The position numbers and the translations under genes are program-made. The notes below the pieces were generated by a model that ran no database searches, was not told the origin of the DNA, and worked only from the letters and a program-made list of their open reading frames with translations. From Tanytarsus gracilentus (Eukaryota; Arthropoda; Insecta; Diptera; Chironomidae), in NCBI GenBank assembly GCA_038502055.1, contig JAXRKN010000042.1:2542001-2606000 (forward strand): 64,000 nt of DNA. Reading direction: 5' to 3'. Numbering within the stretch: position 1 is the first letter of the stretch; every line of letters begins with the position of its first letter. Shown in pieces: positions 26,869 through 39,420 of this stretch.

Positions 26869-29800
26869 ATGACAACATTTGCATCAAACATAAAAGAGGA
26901 GAGACATGATGAAGCGGAAATAAGGGAGCTGGCCAGGAAAATGGTCGAAGCTCACAAGTTGCAAGCGGCAAAACAGGCATCACAAGTGGTAACAAATCAA
27001 CAAACTTTTTTAGGCAATAATAATAGTAGTAGTAGCAGTAATTTTGGCGGGATACAAGCGACAGCTCCACAACAACAAAATCAATCGAGTATCCTCAATT
27101 ATCTTCAACGTAAACCAGTGACTATGGCGAATAGCCAGCCAGCTAGCGGTGGCTCAACGAATGGTCACACGACTCCGGTTGATGACGCAAAGCCGGCCGA
27201 TGACGAATCGCTCAAAGGACACTTTGGATGGGAGTCATTTAATGGTGGAAAAATTCACATTCCCTATATCATACGTCAAACTGAGAAATATTGCGCGGTG
27301 CGCATAGTGGAACAAAAACTACTTAATAAATATCTAAATGTGCTCCATCAAGATTTATACAATTGCACCAACATCCGGAGCTATTACATTACCGATGTTG
27401 AGGCACGACTTCTGGACGAAATTAATTTTCGTCACTGCGATCAGTATTTTGGCAAGGAGAAATTCAGCATGAAAGATCTCATTGTTCGACTGAGTGATGC
27501 TCAAAAGTTTCAGCAATTTCTCGACGTTTGCTACAAGAAACTCACAAATCTTTCGACGCCAAATGACAAATGCGGGTTTATTCGCATTAATAACGAATCA
27601 GTTGTTCCTTATACAGTCCGCGACACTCAAAAGATGGTGCCGCTCTTCTATTTTGAAGGTGAAACGGATAATTTGAAATTAAAGGCTGACTCATTGAGTG
27701 GATGGGACCTTTCATATCTCAAGTTTTGTTGTAAGGTGCAGGGTATAAGGAATGAACTTTTCGCCAGCGACTCGGTCGCCGTTATTAGTTTAGACGATAT
27801 CAAGAGTTACTTTCCACAAGGAACAATTTTCGAAGACTATTGGCCAAATAAAGTTGTCGATACGCAGCTTTTAATGCCTCAGAAATCTCACAATAGCACT
27901 GTCAATTGGACAAATCCTCCACCGAAACAAATCGTCAATACGACTCAAAGAGCCAATCAACAGCAATTGCAGCAGCAGCAGCAACAACAACAACAACAGC
28001 AACAGCAAAAACAACAGGCACAGAGATCGTTGACGGGAAGTAGCGCAGCTAATTTACAGCATATGTATCAGCAAAATATGACAGACAACTATTTAAGATC
28101 AATGCAAACGGCAGGAATTACGAATCAACAGGCGAGTTTAGCTGCTCTTGTAGGTTTCCTTTCCGGAGATCACAGGGACATTCAATTGATTTCGACTAAC
28201 GTTTTATCTGTATTTTAGGCGATAAGCAACGGATGGAGTAGCCAGTTGACACAATCACAATTAGATCAAATGTTTAGACTGACGTCAGCACAAAATAAAC
28301 AGGTATGCAAACATTCATTTATGATATTAAATTATTTACTCAACGAATATTTTAACATTCTTTTAGTCATCCTCCTCATCAACGAGATCGTACTCAAGTA
28401 GACAGCAGCAGCAGCAAATGCAAAATCTATTGCAAAGTGGACTTTATCCTTATTCTGCTTCAAGCATGTCAATGAACAGCAATGGACATTCGAGGAGCAG
28501 TTCACAGCCGCAACAACCGCCTCCCTTAATTCGAGGCCAACAGTCTCAAATGTGAGTACCGAGTTGTGTGATAGTTTTTTTTGGATGTAGGGCATAATAT
28601 CATAGATGAGCATGTAAAATCCATCAAATCCCATCAAAGTACTGACTCTCTTAAACTCGACAGAAAAGGCATGATGATCCCCAGTAAAGTCTTAAAAATG
28701 TGCTCTGTTATCAGAAATAATTCTTGTGCTCGGAAACATTTCCTGTCTCTTCTACTGCTACTCCGCTTATCGCATCATTAAATCTTGCTATCTCTCTTTC
28801 TTTGTAAATTAAAAACTGGGAATTTCAAGTGAATTGAGTTAGTTACACACACACACACAAAAAAAATAAACTTTATTGCATGATGACCTCACCTTCAATT
28901 CCAAAAATATCTGATGAGTCATCTTTAATGTACGCTGTTTCGAAATGGGGATATAAATTTCTTAAAAGTATTTATCCAATGTGGGAGTAGTTGCGGGCTA
29001 TAAAAAATCTTTATGTGTATCCCTAATATCGCTTCGAGAAAAAAATTTAGGAAATATTAGCACAAGAGATTTACCAAGTGAACCCCTAGAATCATTATGC
29101 GTTTTTCCAATTACGAAAGTTTAAAGTTCAATAAACTAAAAAATGTCAATGTGGAGCTGATTTATAATTTTTTTTTATCGTTTTCAAAATAATAATGTAA
29201 TTTTTAAGTGTGTCAAGGCGAAATTTTTGCGCAAACACAAAAAAGCAGAAAGGAAGGTTGTGTGGAGCAAGATTGAATCTCATTAGCATTTTCCCAAGTC
29301 TCAAAAAAAAGTGAGAGAAATTTTCTAAGAAATGAGAAAACCTTGAATTAATAATTTGCAAACGATAAAAAAGAAACATTTGGTTTTGTTGTCTCTGTCT
29401 ATCTCTTTTACCTATCATTTTTTTATTCTGTTTTAACAAAATCGCTTTAATTTTTATAATTTTTTTATAACTGGAATTGGGCAATTCATTTTAATTTTCT
29501 TTCCTTTTCTGTTTCTGTGAACATTAAGTTCAAAGAGCTGTAAATAACCACATACACATATAAACACATGTAAACATACATTAAACACATTCATTTTTCT
29601 CACAACTACCACTATAAGCCACTCACTAATTAATTAAGTTTCATTGAGAAAAAAAAATAATTTTTTGCTTCATAAACAAAAAAATTTAAAAGAGTTTTTA
29701 AAATGGCAAAAGTTTTGATTGAAAAAACGCGACTTTCGTCCTTCATAATGTTTCTAGGTCAAATGGTTCAACGGCCCAAATACGCTCCTCATCAACCACC

Positions 29801-31155
29801 TCCTCAAATTCCACTCCATATCCTTCATCCTATCCCGCCAGCAATAGTAACAATAGTAATAGCAATAATAGTAATAGTAATAATGTCGTGACAATAACTC
29901 GATGCCCGACCTCCAATGCGTCTTCCAATAGTAGTACTAGCGGTAGTCAGAATGCATCCTCTTATCTAAATCGAATACCCGCATCGACGACTATAACGCC
30001 GACACAATACTACAACGGTAAAGATCATTCGCTCACTTCCTCACTGTCAATTTATCCGAAAAATTCACAATCGGGTGCTCGCAATATTGTTCAATCAAAT
30101 GTCTCGCCTGTCATTGCATCGCCAACGCGAGCTTCACCGCAAGCGGGCTATGCGAAACAACCCTCAATTTCACCCGCTCTCACTTCACAACTTCATGGCT
30201 TGCCCGCTGTTATGCAGCAACAAATCGAAGAGCTTTTCTTAAAGCAAAACTTTAATGGCATAAATAATCCAGAACTGTTGAAACAAACACTCATGCAATA
30301 CACAAATATGTATGCTAAAGTGCAAAAGCAACAGAATAGTAATAATAATAGTAGTAGTAGTGCTGGCAATCAATCCTTAAATTCCCTCACATCCCAATCA
30401 TCAAACACCCCTCAATATCCACTTCGAAATAAGAGCGTTATCACAACATCACGTGCGAGTGCTTTGGATGTAATCGATCTATCTTCTAATTCCCCTACTC
30501 CATCAAGGTCGATGAATACGGTGGCAGCATTACAGCTCCAGCAAGCGCAAGCTGCGGCGGCAGTGTCTGCAAATAAGCGTGCACACAATGGAACTTACAT
30601 GAATGGAAATTCATCGACAACCCGATCCATGATGCAAATGCAGAGCTCATTAGCGGCTGCGGCGGGAATCAATGGCTACGGAAGCACACCGTATAAAATT
30701 GAAAAGACCTACGTTGAAAATCAAATGGTGCATTGTATCAATATGATTCCATACTCGCCCAACAGTGACATGATCATACCGCTGAGTGAACTTCGTGACA
30801 AATTTTATCCCAATGCTAATTTGGACATTTGCAAGCGCGTTATGCAAGCACTCGAAATTAATCTCTACAGTGGAACAAAGTGAGTAAAAATCGAGAAAGG
30901 AAGGAAGTTATGTAAGATTTTAATCTTTTAATTTTAGACCCCAGTATCAAGCTTATTCGGAACTAGGAAAAACGATAGCAGATAACGTACCGTTTGTTCG
31001 TGTGTGTGACGTGATCACTTACATGCCGCAAATCAACTATATGGTGAGAATTTCCTCGTCACCATATAAAATTTAATTTATTACAATGAATTTTTTAGAT
31101 TCGTGGACAAATTGTGGAAGCACAAAAGGCAAGCAAGCGCGCTAGAATAAGCTAG
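26869..31155 (+). CDS. Large Q/S/N-rich, probably nuclear protein of unknown family
   Basis: Six exons (26869-28149, 28219-28302, 28367-28551, 29758-30879, 30938-31043, 31099-31155) give 944 residues with frame kept throughout. Two compact conserved-looking regions sit in low-complexity sequence. The first is about residues 118-335 (WESFNGGKIHIPYIIRQ, KYLNVLHQDLYNCTNIRSYY, VAVISLDDIKSYFPQ). The second runs from about 835 to the end (MIIPLSELRDKFYPN, VRVCDVITYMPQ, EAQKASKRARIS). Between them are a polyglutamine tract (about 364-382) and Ser/Asn-rich spacers. There is no signal peptide or membrane segment. The basic KASKRAR end and Q-rich spacers suggest a nuclear regulatory protein, which is inference. 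I do not recognise the family. Remarkably, the TAG at 31153-31155 is followed by 229 more in-frame open codons (see 31156-31845). Confidence 0.85.
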
Positions 31156-31845
31156 GAAACGTATCAGGGGGCACTACCATCTTCGTGCCCCCTACCGACA
31201 CTTTCGTCTCACGAGGCGACCAAAACAACCTCCAGTCTCGCGACCAGCTTAGCTACCGACTTCTGGGCTCAAATGTCACAAGGCTTACTAATGAAGAAGA
31301 AAGAACAACATCTTCAGCATCAGTTAATGCTACAACAACAACAGCAACAGTTGAATCACTCATTTCCATCACCAATCACATCGAGTTATGACAAGAAATT
31401 ATTTTCATCTCCGTCATCAAGTTGTCGATATGATAGTGGTGTCAGTAGTGGAAGCTCAGCAACGGAAGTGTCGTCCAATGCTTCCTTATACTCCTCTCCT
31501 CCATCTTCCTCGGCCTCGACTCCAGCACCGAACAGCAACGGTGTTTCATCTGGAAACAGTCAAAGCCAGCGTCCATCATCATCGTCCTACGGTCAATATC
31601 CATTTGGGGATGTTTATGGTACGAGTGGAAATTTCTTAAGTACTTCATATGCGAGTGCCGCAGCTTTAAGTTCCCATCATGAACTATCGAGATCATGTTC
31701 AGCACTTCCATCGCCAACAATTTATCCACCAACTCCGCCACCAAGTAGCACACCATGGCTTCACCCGGCATGGTTTGGTTCACTTGAGACGGCCGCTGCA
31801 ACTGGCTACATGAAAACACCAAAGAACAATCCATTCGAAAATTAA
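31156..31845 (+). CDS. In-frame C-terminal extension after the UAG stop (readthrough or alternative acceptor)
   Basis: 229 codons follow directly in the frame of the upstream gene and end with TAA at 31843-31845. The encoded segment is clearly protein-like: a Q/H-rich stretch (HQLMLQQQQQQLNHS), Ser-rich runs, proline motifs (PSPTIYPPTPPPSSTPWLHP) and an end KTPKNNPFEN. Two routes can produce it. The first is translational readthrough of UAG, stimulated by the hairpin at 31166-31193. The second is use of the AG within the stop triplet (AATAAGCTAG) as an alternative 3' splice site: exon 5 ends in phase 0 at 31043 and the extension starts in phase 0 at 31156, so this also stays in frame. The alternative site lacks a pyrimidine tract, which favours readthrough. 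A separate gene starting at ATG 31273 is the third, less likely, option. Confidence 0.78.
   Translation, partial: ETYQGALPSSCPLPTLSSHEATKTTSSLATSLATDFWAQMSQGLLMKKKEQHLQHQLMLQQQQQQLNHSFPSPITSSYDKKLFSSPSSSCRYDSGVSSGSSATEVSSNASLYSSPPSSSASTPAPNSNGVSSGNSQSQRPSSSSYGQYPFGDVYGTSGNFLSTSYASAAALSSHHELSRSCSALPSPTIYPPTPPPSSTPWLHPAWFGSLETAAATGYMKTPKNNPFEN
31166..31193 (+). promoter_or_regulatory. RNA hairpin just after the UAG stop
   Basis: AGGGGGCAC (31166-31174) pairs perfectly with GTGCCCCCT (31185-31193) around a 10-base loop, starting 10 bases after the stop codon. A GC-rich stem of this kind stands out in AT-rich sequence. Stems shortly 3' of leaky stops are known stimulators of readthrough, for example in Drosophila headcase. 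Confidence 0.7.
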
Positions 31846-33714
31846 GATCGCTGACTCTGTTACGAACTCTAATTTAATTTTTCTGTTATTTTCTTAATAA
31901 TTTTGTTAACTAATTCTTTGCAATGCGTAACTCTTTTTTTCTAATTTAATTATCTGCTAGATACCAATGCAAAAAGCTGAAAACAATGTATAACGGCTAG
32001 ACAATTAAGTTAATTAGGTTTTAGTTATTTATTTAATTTCATTAGAAATTTATGGAAAAATCAAAAATAAAGCGACGCTGAAAATTGTAAAATTAGATGA
32101 GTAATGAATTTATAAGGGACGAAAGCTCTTTTCGGATAATGATTGTAAATTATATTTTGGCAAAATTAGAAAATTGATCTTAACTCAAAATTAGGACATC
32201 ATAAAAATTCATAAAGAAATTACATAAATTTTAATGTTTAGGAAGCAAAAAAAAGAAAAATTCTTTGAAAATTTAAAGGCTGCAAAAGGTTCCGAGGTGT
32301 GAAAATTTCTAAAATTTTTAACGGGATCGCAATTAGATGATTATCATAAAACCTGGAAAGAATGATGAAAGAAATTAGCGTCAAATATCTATTTTTCTCT
32401 TTAGAAACAGTTAGTGCTGCGTGTGTTTTGTTATTAATAAAAACAAAATTGTAAATATCTCTTTTTAAAAAAACTACCGTAACTCATGAATGTTGGAATG
32501 AAAAAAAATATTACTGAACGAATGATGGAGTGCTAAAAGAAAAGATTAAAACAGATATCGATCAAGGACTTTTAATGTTAATAAACATTTAAGATTAAAA
32601 ATTGTCAATCCATTCACATTTTTCTTTCACTAAGATGATAATAAGAGAAATCCTTACTCAGAACACAATAGTCAAAGAATTAATAAATACATTTGAAGAA
32701 TAATAATAAAAATTCTGATAATAATTCAACGTGAACGTGTTTAATTTAAAGTTTTTTCAGGTCTCAAAATTTAATTCCTAGATTTTGGCGTGTTATTATA
32801 TTTTTAGAGGCGCTCCGTAATTGTTTTTAATAGCCCAATCAATAAAAATTTCAAAATCTTTAGAATTTGTTTGATTTTTAAAAAATAGAATTTTATTTTT
32901 TAAATATTTCTGTAACGTTTTTTTAAAACACGTGTAACTCAATCGCACTCTACTTAATTCGTTAAAAGCTCTCTAATTCGAAACCGCTATAGAGCTTTTC
33001 CTCTCTCATGAGAGAAGTCAACATCAAAAGCTGCCGTCTGGAGCGAGAGAAACACCGATGAGAGAAAATGTTTGGAAAATCTTTTTTCGAACATCACGTT
33101 TGTGTTGGTAAGTGCGGAAAACATTTGTTGGCAGTCGAATTTGCGAGAGAGTGAAAAAGGCTTTTCGTGACATTGTGATGGATTTAATTAAAATAAAATT
33201 CAATTTGTGATGAATTATTGAGAGCGTAAAAAAGTTGACAGATTTATTGATCGTTATAAAATTTTGTTGATAGTCAAATTTAACACGTTATCGCGATGGC
33301 TGACTGAGGAAAGTTTTCATTCAGAAATTTCGTAGTGAAAAATTTTCCCTTTCTTCTTTTTCTTCGCTTTGGGTGCAAAAGACACACACACATTTTTGCT
33401 CTCTCTATTTCTCTCAACTGAAAAGCTCCTCAACTCCACATGCCGAGATTCGAACATGGATTTTCCGACTCTATGAGTAATGCAAAAAGAAAGAAAATAA
33501 AGACTGACGGAAATTTTTGCACTTTGTTATCAGTGAAAAGCTTAAAAAAAGTTGAAAATTTGCCAACATTTTGTGGCCAATTGAGTGAAATCCAATTAAA
33601 GAAGTTTTCCATTTTATATTGTTGAAACTCTTCCAGTGTCAAAAAGTTCCTTTTTGAGTGTGAAAAAAATCTTGATAAGCGCGTGTGAAAAAGAAGAATT
33701 TTTTATTTCTAAAA
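31846..33714 (+). other. 3'UTR of the Q-rich gene, spacer, 5'UTR of the next gene
   Basis: AT-rich. The first part is probably a 3'UTR; the last few hundred bases before 33715 are probably 5'UTR of the following gene. No open frame with coding character is present. Confidence 0.5.
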
Positions 33715-34632
33715 ATGGAGAAAGTTAAGAGATTTCTCAAGGGTAGTGACGTTGAGCCACCTAAGCAACAAGTTCAATTACACCCGCAAGTCGGCCGACG
33801 ACGACGAAAGAGCCGTCCGAGAAGAGGTGAACATGGGTAAGGTAGAAAATCACATTTCCACTCACCCGCTCATTAAAAAAAATTTTTCGAACAGACGAAG
33901 TGCCGGCAGCACACGTTCGAGGAGCAGCAATGACGCTCACAGTCACCACAGTTTATCAGGCTCAATTGTTAATCCAATTCCAACTGTCGTAGCTCAACCG
34001 GAGACGTTGCGACAAAAAGCTTTTGCCAAGCTCAAACTGTTCAATTTCAATCTCAATTGGGATCTGCATATGAATCAATGCAAGTGAGTGTGAAAAATAA
34101 TTTTCCTAGAGATGATGATGAACGATGACTTTTATTGACACTTTTATCATTCTCTCGATGGAGAGTTTGTTCTCTATTGCAACTTATGATTGTGCATTTT
34201 ATGGAATGATACTGAATGGTTTTGTGCTGTTCATTCTAAGACAGTCACGTCTTAGTTTATTTATTAAAAATGTCGTTTTAAAAATGTTCAATTTTAATTA
34301 AAAAAGTCACCTTTGAAAATGCAACAAAAATTTCTGTTGAATATCAAATTTTGCAATTCTGATTTTCAAAACCTCACAAAAAGATGAAAAGTGTCAAAAA
34401 GTTAGTGAAGGGTCAAGTTTATTTCACAAAGCTATGACTTTATTTATCGTCCGCAAAATAATTGATTTCCTTATCCTTTCTTCCTTCCAGGCCTCGGGGC
34501 ATTTTGCCACGTCGTTTGTGCCGTAATCGGAAGTACGACGATAATGAGTTATATCGAAGCAATAGTTTTAGATTTCAACGCTTTGAGCGCGGCTTGGATG
34601 GTGAAATGACGGGAAGGAGAGGCAACAGACAG
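33715..34632 (+). CDS. First three coding exons of a long gene (partial, family unknown)
   Basis: Exons 33715-33836, 33895-34083 and 34491-34632 join in frame and encode about 151 residues starting MEKVKRFLKG. They end at a consensus donor (GTGAGT, 34633) in phase 0. The segment is basic and serine-rich: RRRRKSRPRR, STRSRSSNDAHSHHS, LRQKAFAKLKLFNFNLNWDL, KYDDNELYRSNSFRFQRFER. It shows no signal peptide or membrane helix, so it resembles the N-terminal region of a cytoplasmic signalling or scaffold protein. No domain is identifiable and no later exon could be assigned confidently in the remaining 29 kb. The gene probably has a giant intron, and the cuticle gene at 37446-39283 may be nested in it. 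Confidence 0.62.
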
Positions 34633-37445
34633 GTGAGTGTATTTTTTGATAAATTGTTTGAGAGTAGAAAAATGGGCCACATAAGTCATTTTTTATCATC
34701 TCCCCCCTTTTTCGTGTCCCTAATCTGCAATATTATATCAGCCATTAATTCCTTATCGAATACACGAGTCGAGGGTTGGAGGTGTGTTTCATCATCATCA
34801 TTATTCGCATAATGTTGGCCATCCTCGAGAGGATAAAATGGCGTTGGTATTAATCTAATTTAATGGATACATTCTTTAACTAAAACTCCCGCATAGCCAC
34901 AAGTGAAAGTTGAACGGTTGACCAGGTGATTTTGGCAGCATGCGAGGGAGAAACTTGAGATAATTTCATTATTCCCACTAAAATGTATCGTTTTTTTATG
35001 CGGTCCAACCATGTGAAGCGTAATAAATCAAATTTTTGATCCCCCCATAAATTAGATGCTTGTGCACGCTGCAGGAGCAAAAGTGTGTGTGGTGAGGAAG
35101 AAAAATTGCACGCCAAAAAAAATTGTTGCTATTAATTTTTTTTTGCTGTTGTTCTGATAATTTAATATTAATAATTGCTACAAAACGTTTTGATGGGAAC
35201 GAATGGAAGTTCCAATAGAAAAAAAAGTTGATGAACTGGAAATTAAATTTCATTCAAATGAATTTTTTAAGGCATCATTTTCATCTCGAATAAATTAAGG
35301 TCTTAAGAAGACTTTCTCATGAAACTTCCATCAAGTACTCTTTAGGGATTAAAATAGAAAATGAAGAAGGTTGAAGTGAAAATAATTTTCCGAGAATGTC
35401 CGATGGTATTAAATTTCCTCAGTCCACAAAACTCTCTCGAGATAAAAGTGGACTTAATTTATTGAACGTAAAAAGTTTTTCCTTAAAAATTTCATTAATG
35501 GCACCTGCTGTTGTTTCTATTACTTCCTCTGTTTACCTTTCCGGAAATTTGTGGTTTCTCACAAAAGGCGGGAAGATAGGCTCGGCTTTATTAGTTTCTA
35601 GATCGATGCACAGAAGAGGGGAAAAATAATTTTGTGACAACTTAATGCGGAGAAAAACGAAAAACTTTTCACTTCCAGAAAAATCTCTCGAAAATCATAA
35701 TTTTCCCATTAAAATAGAAAATGGAGTGAGAAGGAGAAAAATACTCGTCAATTAACTCAAAAAATACACACACGCAAGAGCTTATCGGATTCATAAATTT
35801 TCTTTACCATCTGACCCGTCTTTTAATGGAAGTTTGAGAGAATTCCGTGAGGCTCTAAGTGGATAAAGTTTTAACGTTTATTTAAGAAGTAACTTCACGT
35901 TTACACGATTTCCGTTACATTAAGCAATTAATTAAACTTTCATACATTCATTTATTTTATGTCAGAGGGAATTATAAGAAGCGGAGAGGAGGCAAGAAAG
36001 AGCTTCTGATAAAATTTCGAGGATTATCGAAGTAATTACTTGGTTAAAATGATACGAAAGAGAAAAAATTACTTTTTCAAGGGAGAGACACTAATTATTT
36101 TTGTGTAATTTATCAACTTTTTAAAATTGTTGAAAATTTGAAAAAAAAAAGTTTCCATCCCTCGTCACGCTTTTAATAAAACATCAAAAAGTTGCTAAAT
36201 ATTTTCAACCATAAAATTCTACCAAATAATAAATAACCCCAAATTTGCATTTTTTGATGTAAATTTTCAACAAACTAAAATTTCCACTTCCTCTCACATG
36301 AAAAAACCTTTTCGGCATTAAAATTTTCCTTCCCTCACATGCTCATCGACCATAAATAACAGATCTCTCAAAAATGCCACTTTACAGCTTTTCCATTAAA
36401 CTAGCAGCATGATAATGAAACGATGATAAGAGTTTGGGTCTAAATTAGTATGCAAAGTGATTTTTATTTTTGGGGCGAGAGAATTTCCATAGAATTCAAT
36501 TTCCTATTTTTGGATGTGAGAGTTTTTGAATTTAATTTCAATGCACTCACCCTCAGAATTACCTTTTTCAATAACATCCAGCATTAACCGCTCTAAAATG
36601 TGAATCGTAACCAGATGAAAGTGAAATGTGTACATAGAAATTTGGATCTACCGGAATGCCATTAAATTTTCTCCTCTCTATATTGCCCATCGTGTAATTA
36701 CGGGATAAATTATGGTCGCTTTTATTAAAATGCATACAGTGCTCAGCTTCGTGTGTATAAATTCCTTAATGAGCTTTAAAATTGAAAAGTTTAAAGTCAT
36801 AGAAAATTCAACAACTTGGAAAATCTCATCATACGTTCCCCTTTTGTCATTTCTCAAAATGTATTTTCAATTTCATCCAATTTGCTCTTTTTTGCGGTGG
36901 CAACTAAGGATATTAACAAGGCAATTTATATAAAGGAAATGTAGAGAAAATCCCTTTGGCAATTTTTTGTTCTCGTATTTTATGATCCATGAATATTTTA
37001 ATAGGTTTTAATATGGAGTGTCCTGAAGAGTCGTTCACTTCCTTAAATTTCTTTTTGTGCATTTTGTTTGAAAAATTTTCAAGTTACATAAGAAAATTAA
37101 AATGTTCACTTAAATATGCAGCTACAATATTTTTTTTTATAAAACAAAAAATTAAAAATGGAGTTTTTTAAGTCCAGACTAACAATCAGTAAATTTTTTC
37201 AATTTATTTAAAAATTTTGCAGAATAAATTTCCTTGTCGTCTTCTGGATGTTTCATTAATTTTAAAAATCAAACTCAGAAATTATTTTTTCTCATATATA
37301 CAAAGTAATATTTATTTTTAAATTTTTCTTTCTTTACATATCATTTAACATCTGGCATCAAGTCTGATAGTTTTTATGGAGTATAAAATCTTGCGATGAG
37401 TCAGTATGGTTTTCACAGTGAATTGATGGAAATTTTATTTCTAAT
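34633..37445 (+). other. Probable intron of the partial plus-strand gene
   Basis: AT-rich sequence after the exon 3 donor. Short frames (35396-35629, 36712-36933 and others) lack coding character. Nothing else is seen. Confidence 0.45.
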
Positions 37446-39283
37446 CTATTTCTTGCCATAATTTCTTCCTGGTGGCAAGTATTGCTGTTGTGGTCGGGTT
37501 TGTGTGGCTTGAGCGTTTTGATTGTAGCCTTGGAATTGTTGCTGGGCAGGATAGACATTTGATGCTTGTGCATTATAGTTGGGCTGTTGTGGTTGATATT
37601 GCTGTTGCTGAGCTTGTTGAGCCATCAAAGCTGCCAATCTCTGTCCTTCGGCCTCGACCTCAGCGGCAATCTTCTTTTGAAGTTCCACTTGTCTATTTTT
37701 AATGCAAATGAGAAAAGAGAACGTGAACAAAAATTACACACGCTTCAATGTGCATAACTCGTTTTCGTGTACTTACTCGTACCACTCGGGTGTTTGGTCT
37801 GGTGCGACTGGAAGATGATCACCAACAGGCTGGAATCCATTTGCGTCGGCCTTGTATGAGAGTGAAATCTGTTGACCTTCGGGTGACGTATAACTGAAGC
37901 TTCCGACGGCGACTTGCTCGGGGTAGTCTGGATATTGGGCATTTGGGTTGTTAAGGTAACCTGTAAAAACCACAACCGTGTGAGAATTAATGACTTTCTA
38001 ACTCTTCTTATCATGCTCGCTCGAGTTCACAGGAAACCGAATAGCACACGATGATAAATCGTCTAAACTCACCCTCTTCCTCGGCCATGATTCCATTTCC
38101 AGTGAGATAAGAGAATCGGTAACGTCCATCTCCTTGGTGAGGTTCGTTCTCGACTGTGATTATAAATGAAAGTTTGCGATTAATGTTGTATTCGAGAAAG
38201 AAGAAAGAATATAATCGATGTGAGGAAAATTAGAGCAATTTGGCGACTAATTTGAAGCAATTAAGAAGAATTAATTAATTTTTTACGTGCGTACGATGAG
38301 ATGAAATAAATTTTGTAACATGAGATGAAAAAATTATATTCATTATGAATATGAAGATTAGATTCCGAAAAGATTTAATAAAATTTAAATTCGAAGAATT
38401 TCTATTTTATCGTTGAATTTTTTTAAAACTTTGGCGCAATTAAGATAATAATTTTTTAATTAAATTAATTTTTGGAAAATATTTTTCATTTTAAAATTAG
38501 TTAATTTAATTTCTTTCACTTTATATTTCCCCAAAAAACATTTCACAAACAAAACAGATTAAAAATGTTTGAATTTCAAAGCCAAAAACAAGGTTCGAAT
38601 CCTCATAATCGAGTCATAATTAATTCCATATTTTTGAAATTTTAATGTTTTTTTACCAAATAATTTTTTTCACTCATAATTTCAATTAATTTTTTTATAA
38701 CACCTCATTACACAACAACCACTCATAAAACGATTGTAATTGTCCTCGCCAATTGACATAATTAAATTATTGCACTCAATCAAAGACACTCACATTTCAA
38801 AATTGGAATTGGCGTCGTTGACACTTGATTATATCCATCTTGCTGTTTGTAATTAAATTGTGGCTGAGTTTGCTGATAAGTTGGTTGAGGTTTTTGGTAT
38901 GATGACTGAGCTTGAGGCTGCTGATAGGTCTGTTGTGGTTGACGTTGGAAGTTATTTTGGGGTCTTTGTTGGAAGCTTTGTTGTGGAGCGCTGTTAGCGA
39001 ACGAACCAGCTGAAACTGATTGGAATCCGCTGCCAGTCGATTGTGATGTGTAAGTTCCTTGATTTAATCCCGGTCGTTGGTAATTTTGTTGCTGATAATT
39101 TGGTTGAGCGCCACCCGATGGTGCAGTATATGTGTTTTGTTGATTCGATGGCAACGCTTGTCTTGGCACTTCGAGATTGTAACCGCCAGCAGATTGAGCA
39201 TTGGCTGGTGGCACATAACGATTATCTAAGCGTGCGCCAAATGCACTCACGGCAAAAATTGAAAGAATCACAAACACTTTCAT
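37446..39283 (-). CDS. RR-1 chitin-binding cuticular protein
   Basis: Four exons on the minus strand (38794-39283, 38073-38153, 37777-37960, 37446-37692) encode 333 residues in frame. Residues 1-17 (MKVFVILSIFAVSAFGA) are a signal peptide. A long Gln/Tyr/Pro/Ser-rich N-terminal part follows. The Rebers-Riddiford RR-1 chitin-binding domain then runs from about residue 158 to 250. Its parts are ILKFENEPHQGDGRYRFSY, TGNGIMAEEEGYL, a short loop, VAVGSFSYTSPEGQQISLSY and KADANGFQPVGDHLPVAP. A helical linker (QVELQKKIAAEVEAEGQRLA) and a Q/Y/N-rich tail ending NYGKK come last. The product is secreted to the cuticle, where RR-1 proteins bind chitin and are typical of flexible cuticle. The Gln/Tyr-rich flanks suit cross-linking. 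Confidence 0.95.
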
Positions 39284-39379
39284 TTTTTTCTAGAATTTAT
39301 TTAAATTATTATTTTTTCACACACGGATATAAATTGATGCTGTTTGAGATGTCTCACTATACGAAGCGAACAAATTTAA

Positions 39380-39420
39380 CTGATGATTCTCACTGATGTT
39401 GTTGATGGTTTTATAGTTGA
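39380..39420 (-). promoter_or_regulatory. TATA promoter of the cuticle gene
   Basis: On the minus strand TATAAAA (39409-39415) is followed by two initiators, TCAGT (39392-39396) and ATCAGTT (39378-39384). The second is about 34 bases downstream of the TATA box, a usual distance. The first start codon is about 100 bases further on. Confidence 0.6.

Noticed and set aside
28332..28637. Minus-strand 101-codon frame
   Set aside because: Antisense to exon 3 of the Q-rich gene and the following intron; no independent support.
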